Below, in pieces: positions 48,960 through 60,030 of a stretch of 64,000 bases of DNA (positions are counted from its first letter, which is position 1; every line of letters begins with the position of its first letter). The stretch covers positions 2,356,001 through 2,420,000 of the forward strand of contig OZ176050.1 of NCBI GenBank assembly GCA_964247055.1, written 5' to 3'. This stretch comes from Paragordius varius (Eukaryota; Nematomorpha). A model generated the notes under the pieces. That model did not search any database, was not told where the DNA came from, and worked only from the letters and a program-made list of their open reading frames with translations. The position numbers and the translations under genes were made by a program.

Positions 48960-50319
48960 GAAATATTCAAGCAAAATTTTGTAGAAACTTTATTGATTTC
49001 TTAATCCTATGGTAACACATATATTTTGGTTGACAATAAAACGTGAAAATTTACTTATTTATCTGTGTTTATGTTAACAACTAGCAAAAATCCATTTTTT
49101 AATTATGCTATTATTATCTCTTTTTGGAATTATGTGGTCGCTCCTATATTAACATATTAATGAGGATTTAGCCTTTTTACGTCTAGGTTATGAATCAATA
49201 TCCCAAATTTTTTTAATTTTGCGACAACTTTAGGTCTATAAAAACTTTTAAATTGTATTAACATGTAAAAATAAGTCACACATCTACTTTATAGAAGGGA
49301 TATCATGTTTTTCGCACAAAACCTAAACACACTGTATCAAAATTGGTGTTTCTTATTATATAATTTATGTATTTATATTTACATCTCCACATAATGTTTT
49401 TCTATAGTACATATCTTTCATATATTCTGAATTTATTAAAGGACTTAAACGCTATAAACATAAAATTTTGATTTTGAATGATATGTCTATCTTACTCCAT
49501 ATATTATATCATTCATTATTTTGGATATAATCTCATGTAAAAGAATTGTTTAATACATATATTTATTTTATTTTTTAATATATATATATATTCCTATTGA
49601 ATATGATTGTGATACACATTATAAAATTTGAATAAATCTTATAAAAATGTAATTGGCTCTATAAATGTTGGTATTGTTTTTGCATAATATTGTTGAGACA
49701 AATAAATTTGGTGATGTCACTTTTTTAAAAACAGAATAAACTTTACTTTTGATGGTAATTGGAGTTTTCTATAAACAATGATCTAGAAAATTCATATAAT
49801 TTCTCTAGATTACCGGTTTTTAGCATTATTTATCATATTTACGGCTTTAAAATCAATTTTTGGGATACCACCACACATTTCATTTATTTATATTTGTTAC
49901 ATACGTTTTTTAAGTTTGTTATATGAAAAATTTGGGGTGTAGACGGCAACAAAATAGCTAACCAACCCAAATTTTGCTTATTAAGACATTTTTAAATTAT
50001 TCAATAGAGCGACAGGCATTTTTCGGTCCGAAAAATGATTATTCTTTTATTAGAACTCTCTTTTTAGATTATTCATGAGAAATTTCGTAACATATCTCTA
50101 GCACGAAATAATAATCATGGCATCTATTAAATTTGTACAAAATTTTGCTTGGTCGAGAATTTTTTTCTTAAAATAATCCATTTTTTAAGATTTTATGTTT
50201 CTGCTATCATTATATGATTTTTCTGATTCCCTTATGATATTAATGGGCCTTTACACAAAGGGAATCTTAATTTAAAGTAAAAGTGTATGCTCTATAAATA
50301 TTAATTTTAAGTTATTCAA
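48960..50319. other. Spacer between convergent genes
   Basis: Lies between the 3' end of the calcium sensor (+) and the 3' end of the basic secreted protein gene (-). I see no gene in it. Confidence 0.4.
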
Positions 50320-50325
50320 TTTATT
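50320..50325 (-). terminator. Possible poly(A) signal of the basic secreted protein gene
   Basis: TTTATT on the + strand (AATAAA on the minus strand), about 180 bases beyond the stop codon at 50502. Confidence 0.4.
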
Positions 50326-50501
50326 GTATATTAAATAAAATATAAAATATAAAAATATAGCATAGTTCACACGGATAACATTATTTGCGGAATTGGAGGG
50401 TGACTAAGTTAGGCCATTGAGGTGTATAATAATATCATGTGGCATAAAAAATCATTTTTAGAATTTATATTTAAAAAAAATATTTTTTAAAAAAAAGAAT
50501 C

Positions 50502-53500
50502 CTATTTTTTCCATTTTCGAAACCATTTTTCATTCTTGGCATAATTGGAACTGAATTGACGCGATTGTGAGGAACTTTGCTGGTTTGAAGAAAATTTTTC
50601 TGTTCCGTCTTTTATCTTACGTTGACCTGATCTTGATTGAGAATCTGCATTTTTGTGTCCTATTTTTGGATTTACAGTAAAAATTGAAATTATACAAATA
50701 AAACGTAAAAACTAAAAGACAAATATTCTTTTAAAAAACAACCATACTTTTTTTAACCTTGATGTTTCCTACATAAACAGTATGAAAACTTTTTTAAAAC
50801 ATATAAATAAATGAGTGTGTTACCGAACATCTTTATTCCTTACTAGCGTAAATCTCGTGCTGCTACGCAGCCCGAGGACTTCGGAATTCTGGGGGGGGAG
50901 GCTATTTGAAAAAAGGGACACTAAAATGATCCACATATGTGAATTATTTCGAAACATAAATAGCTATGATCTCATAGGAATTTCAAAACGGTGCATTCAT
51001 ACTAATATATTGTTTACTTGGGCGAAAAATAGATTCAAAAAATTATTTTTGTGGACTTTGTTTTTTTAAAAAATGGCATTTTACGGGGGGAGCGGGTAAA
51101 AAGAGGGCGGCCTAAATTAAAAAAGCGAGCCGACTATGTTCGGCGCAATCGAAAATAAATAAACAAAAATCATATTTGAAACTGAATGGTCCAACACATT
51201 CTCCGGGAAATTGTCTCAAAGACACGATTAGGGACTTATGTTTTCGAAAAAAACCCATTTTTTACACGGGGTGGACCCGAACTGGGGACCTATATCAAAA
51301 AAAAGGGCGATACTGTCGGGGCATTCATTAATGATTATATTTTTTCAATATTTGGATTTGATTGGGTCCACCGGTTTTCCGGAAACAGATCACAAAGTTA
51401 CATGACAAATCAGTTTTTAGCGGCTAGCTCCCTACCCAGCAGCTATCATCAAAGATACGCTTGACTAATATTTTTGCCTTTTAACAGGGAATACATAGAA
51501 TTCTTAATGAATTTTTACGGTCTCATACCTAGCGAAAAATAGATTTAAAAAAAATATTTTTGTCGAGTTTGTTTTTTGAAAAAAATGGCATTTTACAGGG
51601 GAACAGGTAAAAAGAGGACCTAAATTAAAAAAGCGAGCCGACTATGTTCGGCGCAATCAAAAATAATTAAACAAAAATCATATTTGAAAATAAATGGTCC
51701 AACACGTTCTTCGGTAAATTGTCTCAAAGACACGATTAGGGACTTCTGTTTTCGAAAAAAAACCGTTTTTTACACGGGTTGGGCCCGAACTGGGCCTATT
51801 TCAAAAAACGAGCGAAGCTATTGTCGGGGCATTCATTAATCTATTTTTTCGATATTTGAATTTGAATGGGTCTACCGGTTTTCTGGTACCAGTTCACAAA
51901 GCCAGCATTTTCCATTTTTATAAATATATAGATTAGGCAAGCAACACAAACGATTATATGTTTATCTTTTTGAAAAAATATTTGTCTTTTAATTTTTACG
52001 TTATGACCGTATATTTCCAATTTTTAGTGTTAATTTTTGGATCTTTAAGCTATCCATCAAAAATTTTTATTAAAAAGGATTTTGTATTAAGTATATTTCA
52101 TAAAAACTGCACCATTGATTAATTAACTACCAAAAGCTTCATAAGTTTGATTCTTATAAATCAATTTTGTGAGTTTAATTCACTTGTAATACAAAATTTA
52201 ATCAACGAAGCACAAATTATTTAATAAATTTACTACTAACTTGTGCGAAATATTGGTTATGTGCCTTACGACTGCCATATTTTAAACGCAGAGACAGATT
52301 TATTAAATATAATTTATCTTTTTTTTGCTCCTATATTAGTTTTGCGTGACACTTTTATAAATATGACACAAATGTTTGCGGATTTTGACGCAATATAAAA
52401 TAAAAATCGATATATGTTTTTTGAGTCTAATCAACACTTAAATTAATTTACTGGGGGTAGGAAAGCGTTACAATTGTCAAACAAATAAGTATAGTTCGAA
52501 TAGCCATAACTACCAAAGGTTAATCTGTTAAGTATAAAAATATAACAAGATACAGGGACACTCTACCAAGATAAAATTTAAGGCAAGTCATCAACTTGTT
52601 ATGTAATATGTAATTAAATAAAGACTTAAATGATTATTGTTTAGCTTCACATAGTTTATGGAATGAAAAGATACAGCAAAATATTCGTTAAAAAAATGCA
52701 CAATAATTTTAATGTTGAATTTTGGGAAAAATTGATAAATCGCAAAATTTCCATATATAGTAGTATCAGGTATAAAAAATATGTTTTTTATAATATATAA
52801 AAAAATATTATTCATCGGCTTCTACACGTTTGGCCCATCTCCCAGGTAAATGAATGCTTTGCCAGAAAAACTAATTGTTTTACCAATGTCTTCGATATTG
52901 CGAAAAAATATTTCAATTTGCTTTTCACTGATTTTGCTGGATGCAGATCATTGTCATGTAGCAAAATCACTTTGCCATCTTTTCTGGCCCATTTGTTTAT
53001 TTAGATTGATGCATGGTTTAAATATTATTATTGGTCGGTGATAGCGTTGTGTGTTAAAACTTTCACACGGTTGTTTCAAAAGTTCATAATACACAAAACC
53101 GCTCTGCTCCTACCAGGCACAGAGCATGGTATTCTTGCAGAAGCGAGATGGCCAGTTGATGGACTGGTTTGGCAAGATGAAAGCTACTATTTTTTCCGCT
53201 TTGGGTTTAACAAAGCCACTTCTCATAACCCGCCATATTTCGATACAAAAATGGTCCTTCGTGACGTTAAAGCAGGACTTTACATGTCACTCTGCGATTT
53301 TCGATTTGACATTTATTCGAATTAAGTGATACCGAGTTTGTTGGTCCTATAGCTGGTACTGATTGTTTTTTGTTATACATGTGATTCTTCCGTCAATTGC
53401 TGTTGAATTTGAGTTGAGTCATCATCCAATAAATCTTGCACTTGATCTTCGCAGTTATGTTTACCAGAGCGCCTACTGTCTCTCATATTGGAAGACTTTT

Positions 53501-56074
53501 AAATTTTTGCAACCATGCATCACATGTTTCAACCGATTGAGTATTCTTCGATATATTTCCACAAGCAAACGATGACTCAACAGCCTTTTTCTGATAAAAT
53601 TAGAATAACCATTCACCGCAAATGTTTTTTGGCACAATATTCGACACTACCTTTAAACACAAATTTGGGTGTTTGTAGTTTAATAACAGATGAAATAGAT
53701 GAGTTGTTTCAAATTGATCATCTGCATCCTTTTCGCTGACTTCTCTAATTCAAACCGAATGACTTCTGTACCAGGTATATAGTTGTATCAAACCAAAAAA
53801 GGAGTTAGCTATTCGAATCGATTTAAATTGTTCTTAATATAGAATGCGTGCCAAATTTAGGGTCAAAAATGTATTTTTAAGTTTTCGTGTTTTAGCGAGA
53901 GGAGCTTACTATTTCAGAATCTGAAAAAAAAATTAAAAGTGCACAATGCCAAATCGATTTTTGTCGAATACTAACCGAAAATAATTCTTATTCTTTAAGT
54001 ATTAAAATGACCACGCTATATACCATCCAAACTCTTTACGGTGTGCTGAATCTAAATTGAACATACATGAAAGCTGTTTTATTTGTAACATCAAGAAAGT
54101 TAGCGCCTAACTTAGGTGTAAAACAACATTTTCTTTATAGGATGAGGAAACGAGATTAAAGCTCCTATTAGGCTTTGTTAAAACCGAATGGTAACTAAAA
54201 AATCCAAGTTCAAAAACTGTTTTAAAAACCGGAACTGAGATCCCGGATCTAAAAAACGATTTTATAGATTATTTTTTATTTTTTATAAAATTTGAACCTA
54301 ATTTTTATTATCTCCGTTTAAATCATTATATTTTTGACATTTTCGAAACCAATTTCGGAAAAGCATGAAAACGGAACAAGAATTTTTTGGCATAAAATTT
54401 TATCCAAACTCGAACAATTAAATCTTTTTGTTTCAAATATTTCAAAATTTGATTTTAATTTATAATACGAATAACGGTAAAGTCAAATTGTAGCATAATA
54501 AATTCATAAATAAAAATCTAAGTGGACTGATATGTTTTTTATATCGTGTTAGCAAATAGTTTTACTTTTTCAAAATGATGGTTTTTGAAAAAAAATAAAG
54601 CATTGTTACCTATATCATATCCATTTTGTGATTCATTTTGTCGTCTGCGACCATGAGCGCCTTCCTTAACATCCCAACTTCGTTGTCTTTGATACTGTCT
54701 CCGATATTTTTGTTCGTTTCTGTCTTGTGGATTTCTATTTCTTTGCGAAGCATGATGGTTTTGAACATGTTTATTGCCATTGGCATTTCGAGTGCGTGCA
54801 CGTAATTCACGCTGTATCCTTAAGTTTCGTTTAGCCATCCGTTTTATGAGTTTATTAATTTCTGTGGGTGAAACTATAATATTTTCTGTCATATATGAGG
54901 GTAGTTCTAAGTTTTTATTATCATCATTGTCATCAGCATTCACATGAACTTCGATTCCAACTGGTTCTACTTTGTCAACGCGATTTTTATTATGATGGAT
55001 TTGAGTAAATACTAGATTGCTACTATGTGAATTAATATTTGACACCGGTAGGCGTATAAATGGATTATTTATAAAATTATGGGTTTGATTATTTGTTGGT
55101 GAGGCAGGAGCTTGGTAAATGTCAAATCCTCGGCTAATATCCAATAATGCTTCGGCTCGATTTGAAACATCCCCGTCATTCATGGTTAAAAACTTGGATT
55201 TTTGAAACAGATTGGTAACTTCTTTTGGTCGATAGCTAAATTTCTTCTTATCATAATCGGAACGGTAATTGGATCTTAACGGTTTGTCGCGTATTCGGAA
55301 TTTAGCCATCTTTAGGGCGGATAACATTTTTTTCTGTTCATCATTATTGGTAGTGGCAACTTTACCGTGTAGCTGTTCATTAACATCACCACCATTTTTG
55401 TATAATGAATGAGATGAGGTAAGAGATAAACCCTTACGGGCTGCTGCCTTGAATCGCGTTAAAGGGTCCTTCTTCAAGTTCCACAAGTAATAATCCTTTT
55501 TGGCCACGTCAGTTTCATCATAAAATTTGGAACTGTGGCCTTCGGACAGCGCTCTTTGCTTGTAGTATCGTGCAAGTTCCTTGTAACTTTTTCTAAAAGC
55601 AAAATCTGGTGTCGGAGCTTTCCATGACGTGGTTGGTGTACTAAAATGCCGAGATTGATCCGTACTCGTTGGCATTGTACTTGACCATTCTTGTGTTGTT
55701 GATGTTTTTGTTGCGATATGCGTCTGATCATTTAAATCTTTCTTATTATCTTTTCGTTCCTTTTTACGCTGACGTTTAGATTTTGATTTCGATTTCTTCC
55801 TATTATTGTTATTACGTCCCTTTTTCCGGTCTTTTTTGTTTCGATTAGAAGCTGTGGTGGTTTGAGGATTGGTTGTCGAAGCAAGTCTTGTAGAAACCGG
55901 TGTAGAAGATTTATGGAGAAAAGTAAAAACCCAAGTGGTATAAGCCGAAGTAACTGTCGATAATTCCGATTTCTTAGTGACGGCTTTCAAGTCTTGTACG
56001 TTAATGGTTAAAAAGTAAAAAATTGCAAAAATAAGCGGGATATAGATTGAACTAATTGAAATTGTTTTGAACAT
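50502..56074 (-). CDS. Secreted highly basic low-complexity protein, unidentified
   Basis: Two exons: 56074-54610 and 50659-50502, on the minus strand. The first ends in phase 1 at GATATAG before GTAACA; the second follows AAAAATAG and completes a Gly codon, then stays open for 51 codons to TAG. The phase and composition match make the join credible. The product is about 540 aa from the ATG at 56074. Residues 1-30 form a hydrophobic signal peptide or anchor (IYIPLIFAIFYFLTI). A Thr/Ser-rich stretch follows, then a Lys/Arg/Asn tract at about 77-113 and basic segments up to the C terminus (EKWFRKWKK). No known domain or cysteine pattern was found. The frame is open upstream to an acceptor-like TTTTTTTTTACCCAG near 56099, so an additional 5' exon is possible. 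Its intron of 3.95 kb holds a Helitron and a mariner. Confidence 0.7.
50843..51932 (-). mobile_element. Non-autonomous Helitron
   Basis: On the minus strand the element starts TCTATATATTTATAAAA, a typical Helitron 5' end. It finishes with a 10-bp-stem hairpin (CTCGGGCTGC, loop GTA, GCAGCACGAG) followed by seven bases and CTAG. It sits between A and T host bases (plus strand: A then CTAG at 50843; GA at 51931-51932 then T), as Helitrons do. Length is 1,090 bp. Inside, a block of about 510 bp occurs twice (compare AATGGCATTTTACGGGG near 51071 with AATGGCATTTTACAGGGG near 51583, and the two ACACGATTAGGGACTT sites). No Rep/helicase is encoded; the open frames in it are incidental. It lies in an intron. 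Confidence 0.8.
51933..52489. other. Intron sequence between Helitron and mariner
   Basis: No feature that I can support in this part of the intron. Confidence 0.35.
52490..53825 (-). mobile_element. Mariner element with decayed transposase
   Basis: Imperfect inverted ends AGTTCGAATAGCCATAACTA (near 52493) and TAGCTATTCGAATCG (near 53806) enclose about 1.33 kb, the usual mariner length. The minus strand reads, in shifting frames, VETCDAWLQKFKS and RDSRRSGKHNCEDQVQDLLD (N-terminal helix-turn-helix region), LDDDSTQIQQQLTEESHV, FVYYELLKQP, GKVILLHDNDLHPAKSVKSK (mariner HDNARPHxAK; the second catalytic Asp is present) and LPGRWAKRVEADE before a stop at the expected C terminus. Several frame changes and stops make it inactive. 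It is the most complete of the three mariner copies in the window. Confidence 0.8.
53826..54609. other. Intron sequence upstream of the mariner
   Basis: Intron of the minus-strand gene; no further element recognised. Confidence 0.35.
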
Positions 56075-56098
56075 TGGGACAAGCAAAGTATTTTTCAC

Positions 56099-57370
56099 TG
56101 GGTAAAAAAAAACCGGAATTAATAAAATATATGCAATAAATTATGTATGCGCGTGGTAAGTTAAGCAGAAATGATTTAAAGAGTTATATCTATATGTCTA
56201 CAAATGTCAAAATATCAACTACATCATATACGCATGCAATAAATTTGAAAATTTGTAAATTTTACAGGTATTAATTAAAATATTTAATGTATTAAGAGAT
56301 ATATATTATTATATATTAAGGATTAAATATTTTCATATCTTAAGACATTTATAATATATATTATAAGGTGCAGGTACAAATAAATTTTTATTATATTAGT
56401 GAGTGGATTATCAGAAAATCTCTGTTTTGCTAATAAAAAAATTAATCCCTTAAAAAATTCTTAGCTTATTTAATGAAAATGATAGATGCATAGTTGTAGA
56501 GACGAGAATATAACTAATTTGCTATAGTACAATTTTTTTATTTTTATTTAATTTTACTTAAAAATAATTTTTTTTATAGTTCATTAAGTAACAACTACTA
56601 TTAAAACATTTATATTTTATATATTAAAATTAATTTAATTAGAAGAAATATCTGTCCAACAAGCATTAACCTTTGAACTCCCTATCATATATATAATTAT
56701 CAAATATGCACTGAAAAAATATGATTGTGGAATTAAAACTGGTAAAATGCGCGTCTCATAAAATACATTATTTTATTGTTCAATAAAACGTTAAATGATA
56801 TATAGAGATTTTAGGTGACACTTTTTTTATCAGTTAAAAGTATTATATAAAAAGTTATCAATTAATGTTTCCTCCGATCATATAATTTTTGTATTTTTAT
56901 TTGAATCAGAAAGTTAACAAAAATATACATATTGACTGTGTTTGTCCAACCACAAACGGTCACATGTTATATTTAAAACTTAAATGACCCTAAATCTCTA
57001 AAAAATTAATAAGATTTATTTTCAATAATAAGTAAGTAAAGGTGCAAAAGGTTAAGGAATGAATAAATTATTCACTTAATTATTATTATTATTGTTGTAA
57101 TTGTAAATCGGGGGAGAATGGTTGTTAACGCCCTCTCTACCATTCAACTTTCAAATGGGTTTTTAATTTTATTATAATGAATTTTTTTTGATTAAATGTC
57201 AACTGAAAAGATCATAAGAGTGGAAAATAGGTCAGCTCACCTGCCAAATAAATAATCTCGATTGCAAAAGAGTGGTACGGATATAATTCAACATGAACTA
57301 AAAAATTAACGTGTTAGCCTTCAACTCTAATTGTGTTAGCTGTTAGGAGAGAATGATCCATTTCGAAGGG
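56099..57370. other. Intergenic region between head-to-head genes
   Basis: About 1.3 kb separates the 5' end of the minus-strand secreted protein gene from the TATA box of the plus-strand one. It is A+T-rich with a somewhat richer patch at 57180-57370. Any shared regulatory elements would lie here, but I cannot name a specific site. A further 5' exon of the minus-strand gene may also be present. Confidence 0.4.
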
Positions 57371-57377
57371 TATAAAA
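57371..57377 (+). promoter_or_regulatory. TATA box of the His-rich secreted protein gene
   Basis: TATAAAAG stands in a relatively G-rich context (GAAGGGTATAAAAGGGCC), with a TCACACATT at 57392-57400 that would be a fitting initiator about 20-30 bases on. The ATG is at 57556, giving a leader of roughly 155-165 nt. A strong TATA box suits a highly or stage-specifically expressed gene. Confidence 0.65.
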
Positions 57378-57555
57378 GGGCCAACATTTTTTCACACATT
57401 CAAAATTTTATCAATATTGTTTTTACAATATAATTATTTATATTTGACCCTTTAACCTCTTTACGTGAGATTAATCATTGTTTCTGCGAATTTCACGAAG
57501 AACCCAAAACCAAGATTATATTTGGACGCACATCATTGAAAACCATTAAATTATT

Positions 57556-59083
57556 ATGGCAACCTTGCGAATTCTACCAATTACACTGCTCGCTACCTTA
57601 GTAATTGTATTGATTCACATCTCTTGGTTTCCCTGTTCTGCTCACGATTATTCAAAAGCCAGACCAATTTTTGGCTCACCAGTGGTTCATGGGGGTAAAG
57701 GAGTTGCTATTATAAGTGGAATTGGAAAGGGGAAAGGCAAAGGCATTCGACCCATATATCCCATATTTAATGGACCCTTCAATTATCACAAAAAGAAGGG
57801 AAAAATAAGTCATCACCATCACCACGGGCACGGACATAAAGGAAAGTATGGAGCTGTTAAGAAATATTATTACAGCTCTACGAGTTCAACAACAAGCAGT
57901 TCCACCACAACGGATAAAGTTAAAGTCAAGTATATCATTGTCAAGAAATTACATGGACACCATGATAAACATGGACACGGACATGGTCACAGCAGTATAA
58001 TTGGCGGAAAGCATGGAAAAGGCGGAGCTATAATAATCAATGGACTAGGATACCAGAAAGGTATAAATTGTTTAACTCATTTTTGTTGTAATTAGTTAAT
58101 ATTTTAGTTTGGCTGTTGGATTAGATTGATATTTTTTAAGGAACGTAACATGTATTGCGGTAAATCTAATTAATAAGAAAATTAAATGATAAATTGCCGA
58201 TTAATATGTTTCAAATCAAGCATATGCAAGGATTATTATAAAACAGAGAAAAACACATGACATATTTTTGATTAATTGTCAGATAGTTATGTATATTTGG
58301 GAAACGAAATTTTGTCCTTTAAAAAGTTTTTTTTTAATTTATCATAGCATGTTCCTTATTTTGGAGTGAATTATGGCAACAGTTTATAAATGGCTTAAGA
58401 AACCTTTGTACCCGTTATAACACGGCCACCATAAATTAACACCTATATAAAATTGAATAAATTCTGACAAACATATGAAACGCTTTTCTCAATTTTTGTT
58501 AAATTCAAATGGGCAAACAATTTAATTATATTAGGAAATCTCGATTGAAATTTGAAATTCTATAATGGTGTATAACTGGTATGAATGCGTTAATAGCTTA
58601 ATTAAATTAATTGTTTCTGGAATAAAAATAATCAAAGGTTCTATTTTAATGTTAAAACTTTTTTGTTCATTTCAAAATTGATTGATTGATTTATTCGACT
58701 TATAAAATTATATTCCATAACGATTGAATTTGTATTGAAAGTGTATTATTACTTTGTTGAATGTCGCGAAGAAATCGGATATCCTCATATTCAGATATTT
58801 TAATTTATTTTCAATTTGTGTAATGCAAGCATGCACATACAACGAAGTCAAATCTAAAAAACTTTTTACGAATACCATTATTGATTTCATTTCGAATTAA
58901 AAAATACATTGACAATTTTTATATGTTATTGATTAGCTATAATAGGCGCTAAAATTATCAAACTATAAAATATTTAATGTTGCAATCTTATAAAAAAATC
59001 AATATTTAGCATATACTATATATGGACCAGTCTATGTTGATGAAAAACTTAAAATATTACAAAATTAAGTCAATATACTCGAA

Positions 59084-59114
<31 letters not shown>

Positions 59115-59958
59115 TCATCACACAGGTAAAGATCTTTTGATAAATGATGATAAAAAGAGCAGTGGTGTTGGTTCTGATGCGGCCGTCAAAGATTTGCTGT
59201 CCTCTTTGTTGGTTCAGGACAAACAAAAAAATCAAATTGTTAAACGTGACATTTATCCCACTCTAAATAAACTTATAAAGCACAAAAAGAGCAAGGATGT
59301 CCGGGAGGCCGTTAAGCGCCATGAAAATTCACTTAAATCCAAAACTAACAGAAATTATAAAAGTGGTCGATTACTAATAAACGCAAATAGGGTCAATGAT
59401 GACACTAAAGACCACAAAAATGTAGTTTTATCTCCCAGTGGCAAAGATAAAGGCCCAAAATTCAACAATAGAAGATATAGTTATACGAATACGCGAAAAG
59501 TGGTAAACCCCGAACAACTTGGGTACAATGATGACAAAAATTTAGAGAATCGTATAAAAGCACGCGAGGAAGAACAGCTTAGAGCTTTAAGCGGGCCTAG
59601 GAAACCTTTATGGGCCGGAGCTAAAAACTCTGACTTAGGGTATGGCTCAGCCATTGAAAAGTTACCGTTTGGCAGTAACGTCAAGGGCGATTCAGGCCTC
59701 GAAAATAATCATGTGTTTGGTAAAAAGAATTATCCAAATTTGGATATCATTAAACCCGAAGAGTCTTTAGAAGAGCACCAAGACAATGAACAACGCAAAA
59801 AAAGTGGAGAAGATGGTGTTAAATCCATTCATAAAGGCGAAGATCAAGATTTGAAATCTGCCAATAACAAGGGAGACTCAGGAAACTATAATGGCCACCA
59901 TCATGGAGAACATTTACATGATATTTTAGATGATTTACCATTCCCTATATTCATTTAA
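57556..59958 (+). CDS. Secreted His/Gly/Lys-rich protein, unidentified
   Basis: Exons 57556-58060 and 59126-59958 join in phase 1 (GAAAG before GTATAAAT; CACAG acceptor) to give 445 aa. Residues 1-29 are a signal peptide with a likely cut after CSA. A Gly/Lys-rich section follows (GIGKGKGKGIRP), then His clusters (SHHHHHGHGHKGK near 85-97 and HGHHDKHGHGHGH near 134-146), a Ser/Thr-Tyr run, and a Gly/Ile section. Exon 2 encodes a charged, Lys/Asp-rich disordered part and a C terminus with GHHHGEHLHDILDDLPFPIF. No known domain, and no cysteines in the mature spliced product. His clusters could bind metal or respond to pH; a cuticle, silk or gland-secretion role is inference only. An intron-retaining transcript would end at 58095 with a short CLTHFCCN tail. 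Confidence 0.8.
59088..59114. repeat. (TA)n microsatellite at a 3' splice site
   Basis: A run of 27 bases ending 11 bases before the exon that starts at 59126. It replaces the usual pyrimidine tract, so its length could affect splicing. Confidence 0.8.
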
Positions 59959-60024
59959 TTGCAACCATTGACATGTGCATTTCGATGTTTTAGTCACCAA
60001 ATATTACCTCAATATTATATATTA

Positions 60025-60030
60025 AATAAA
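60025..60030 (+). terminator. Likely poly(A) signal of the His-rich protein gene
   Basis: AATAAA 67 bases after the stop codon. Confidence 0.5.

Noticed and set aside
51186-51464. 92-codon open frame ending in SYHQRYA
   Set aside because: It falls inside the Helitron, and the second internal block does not keep the frame open, so it is incidental.
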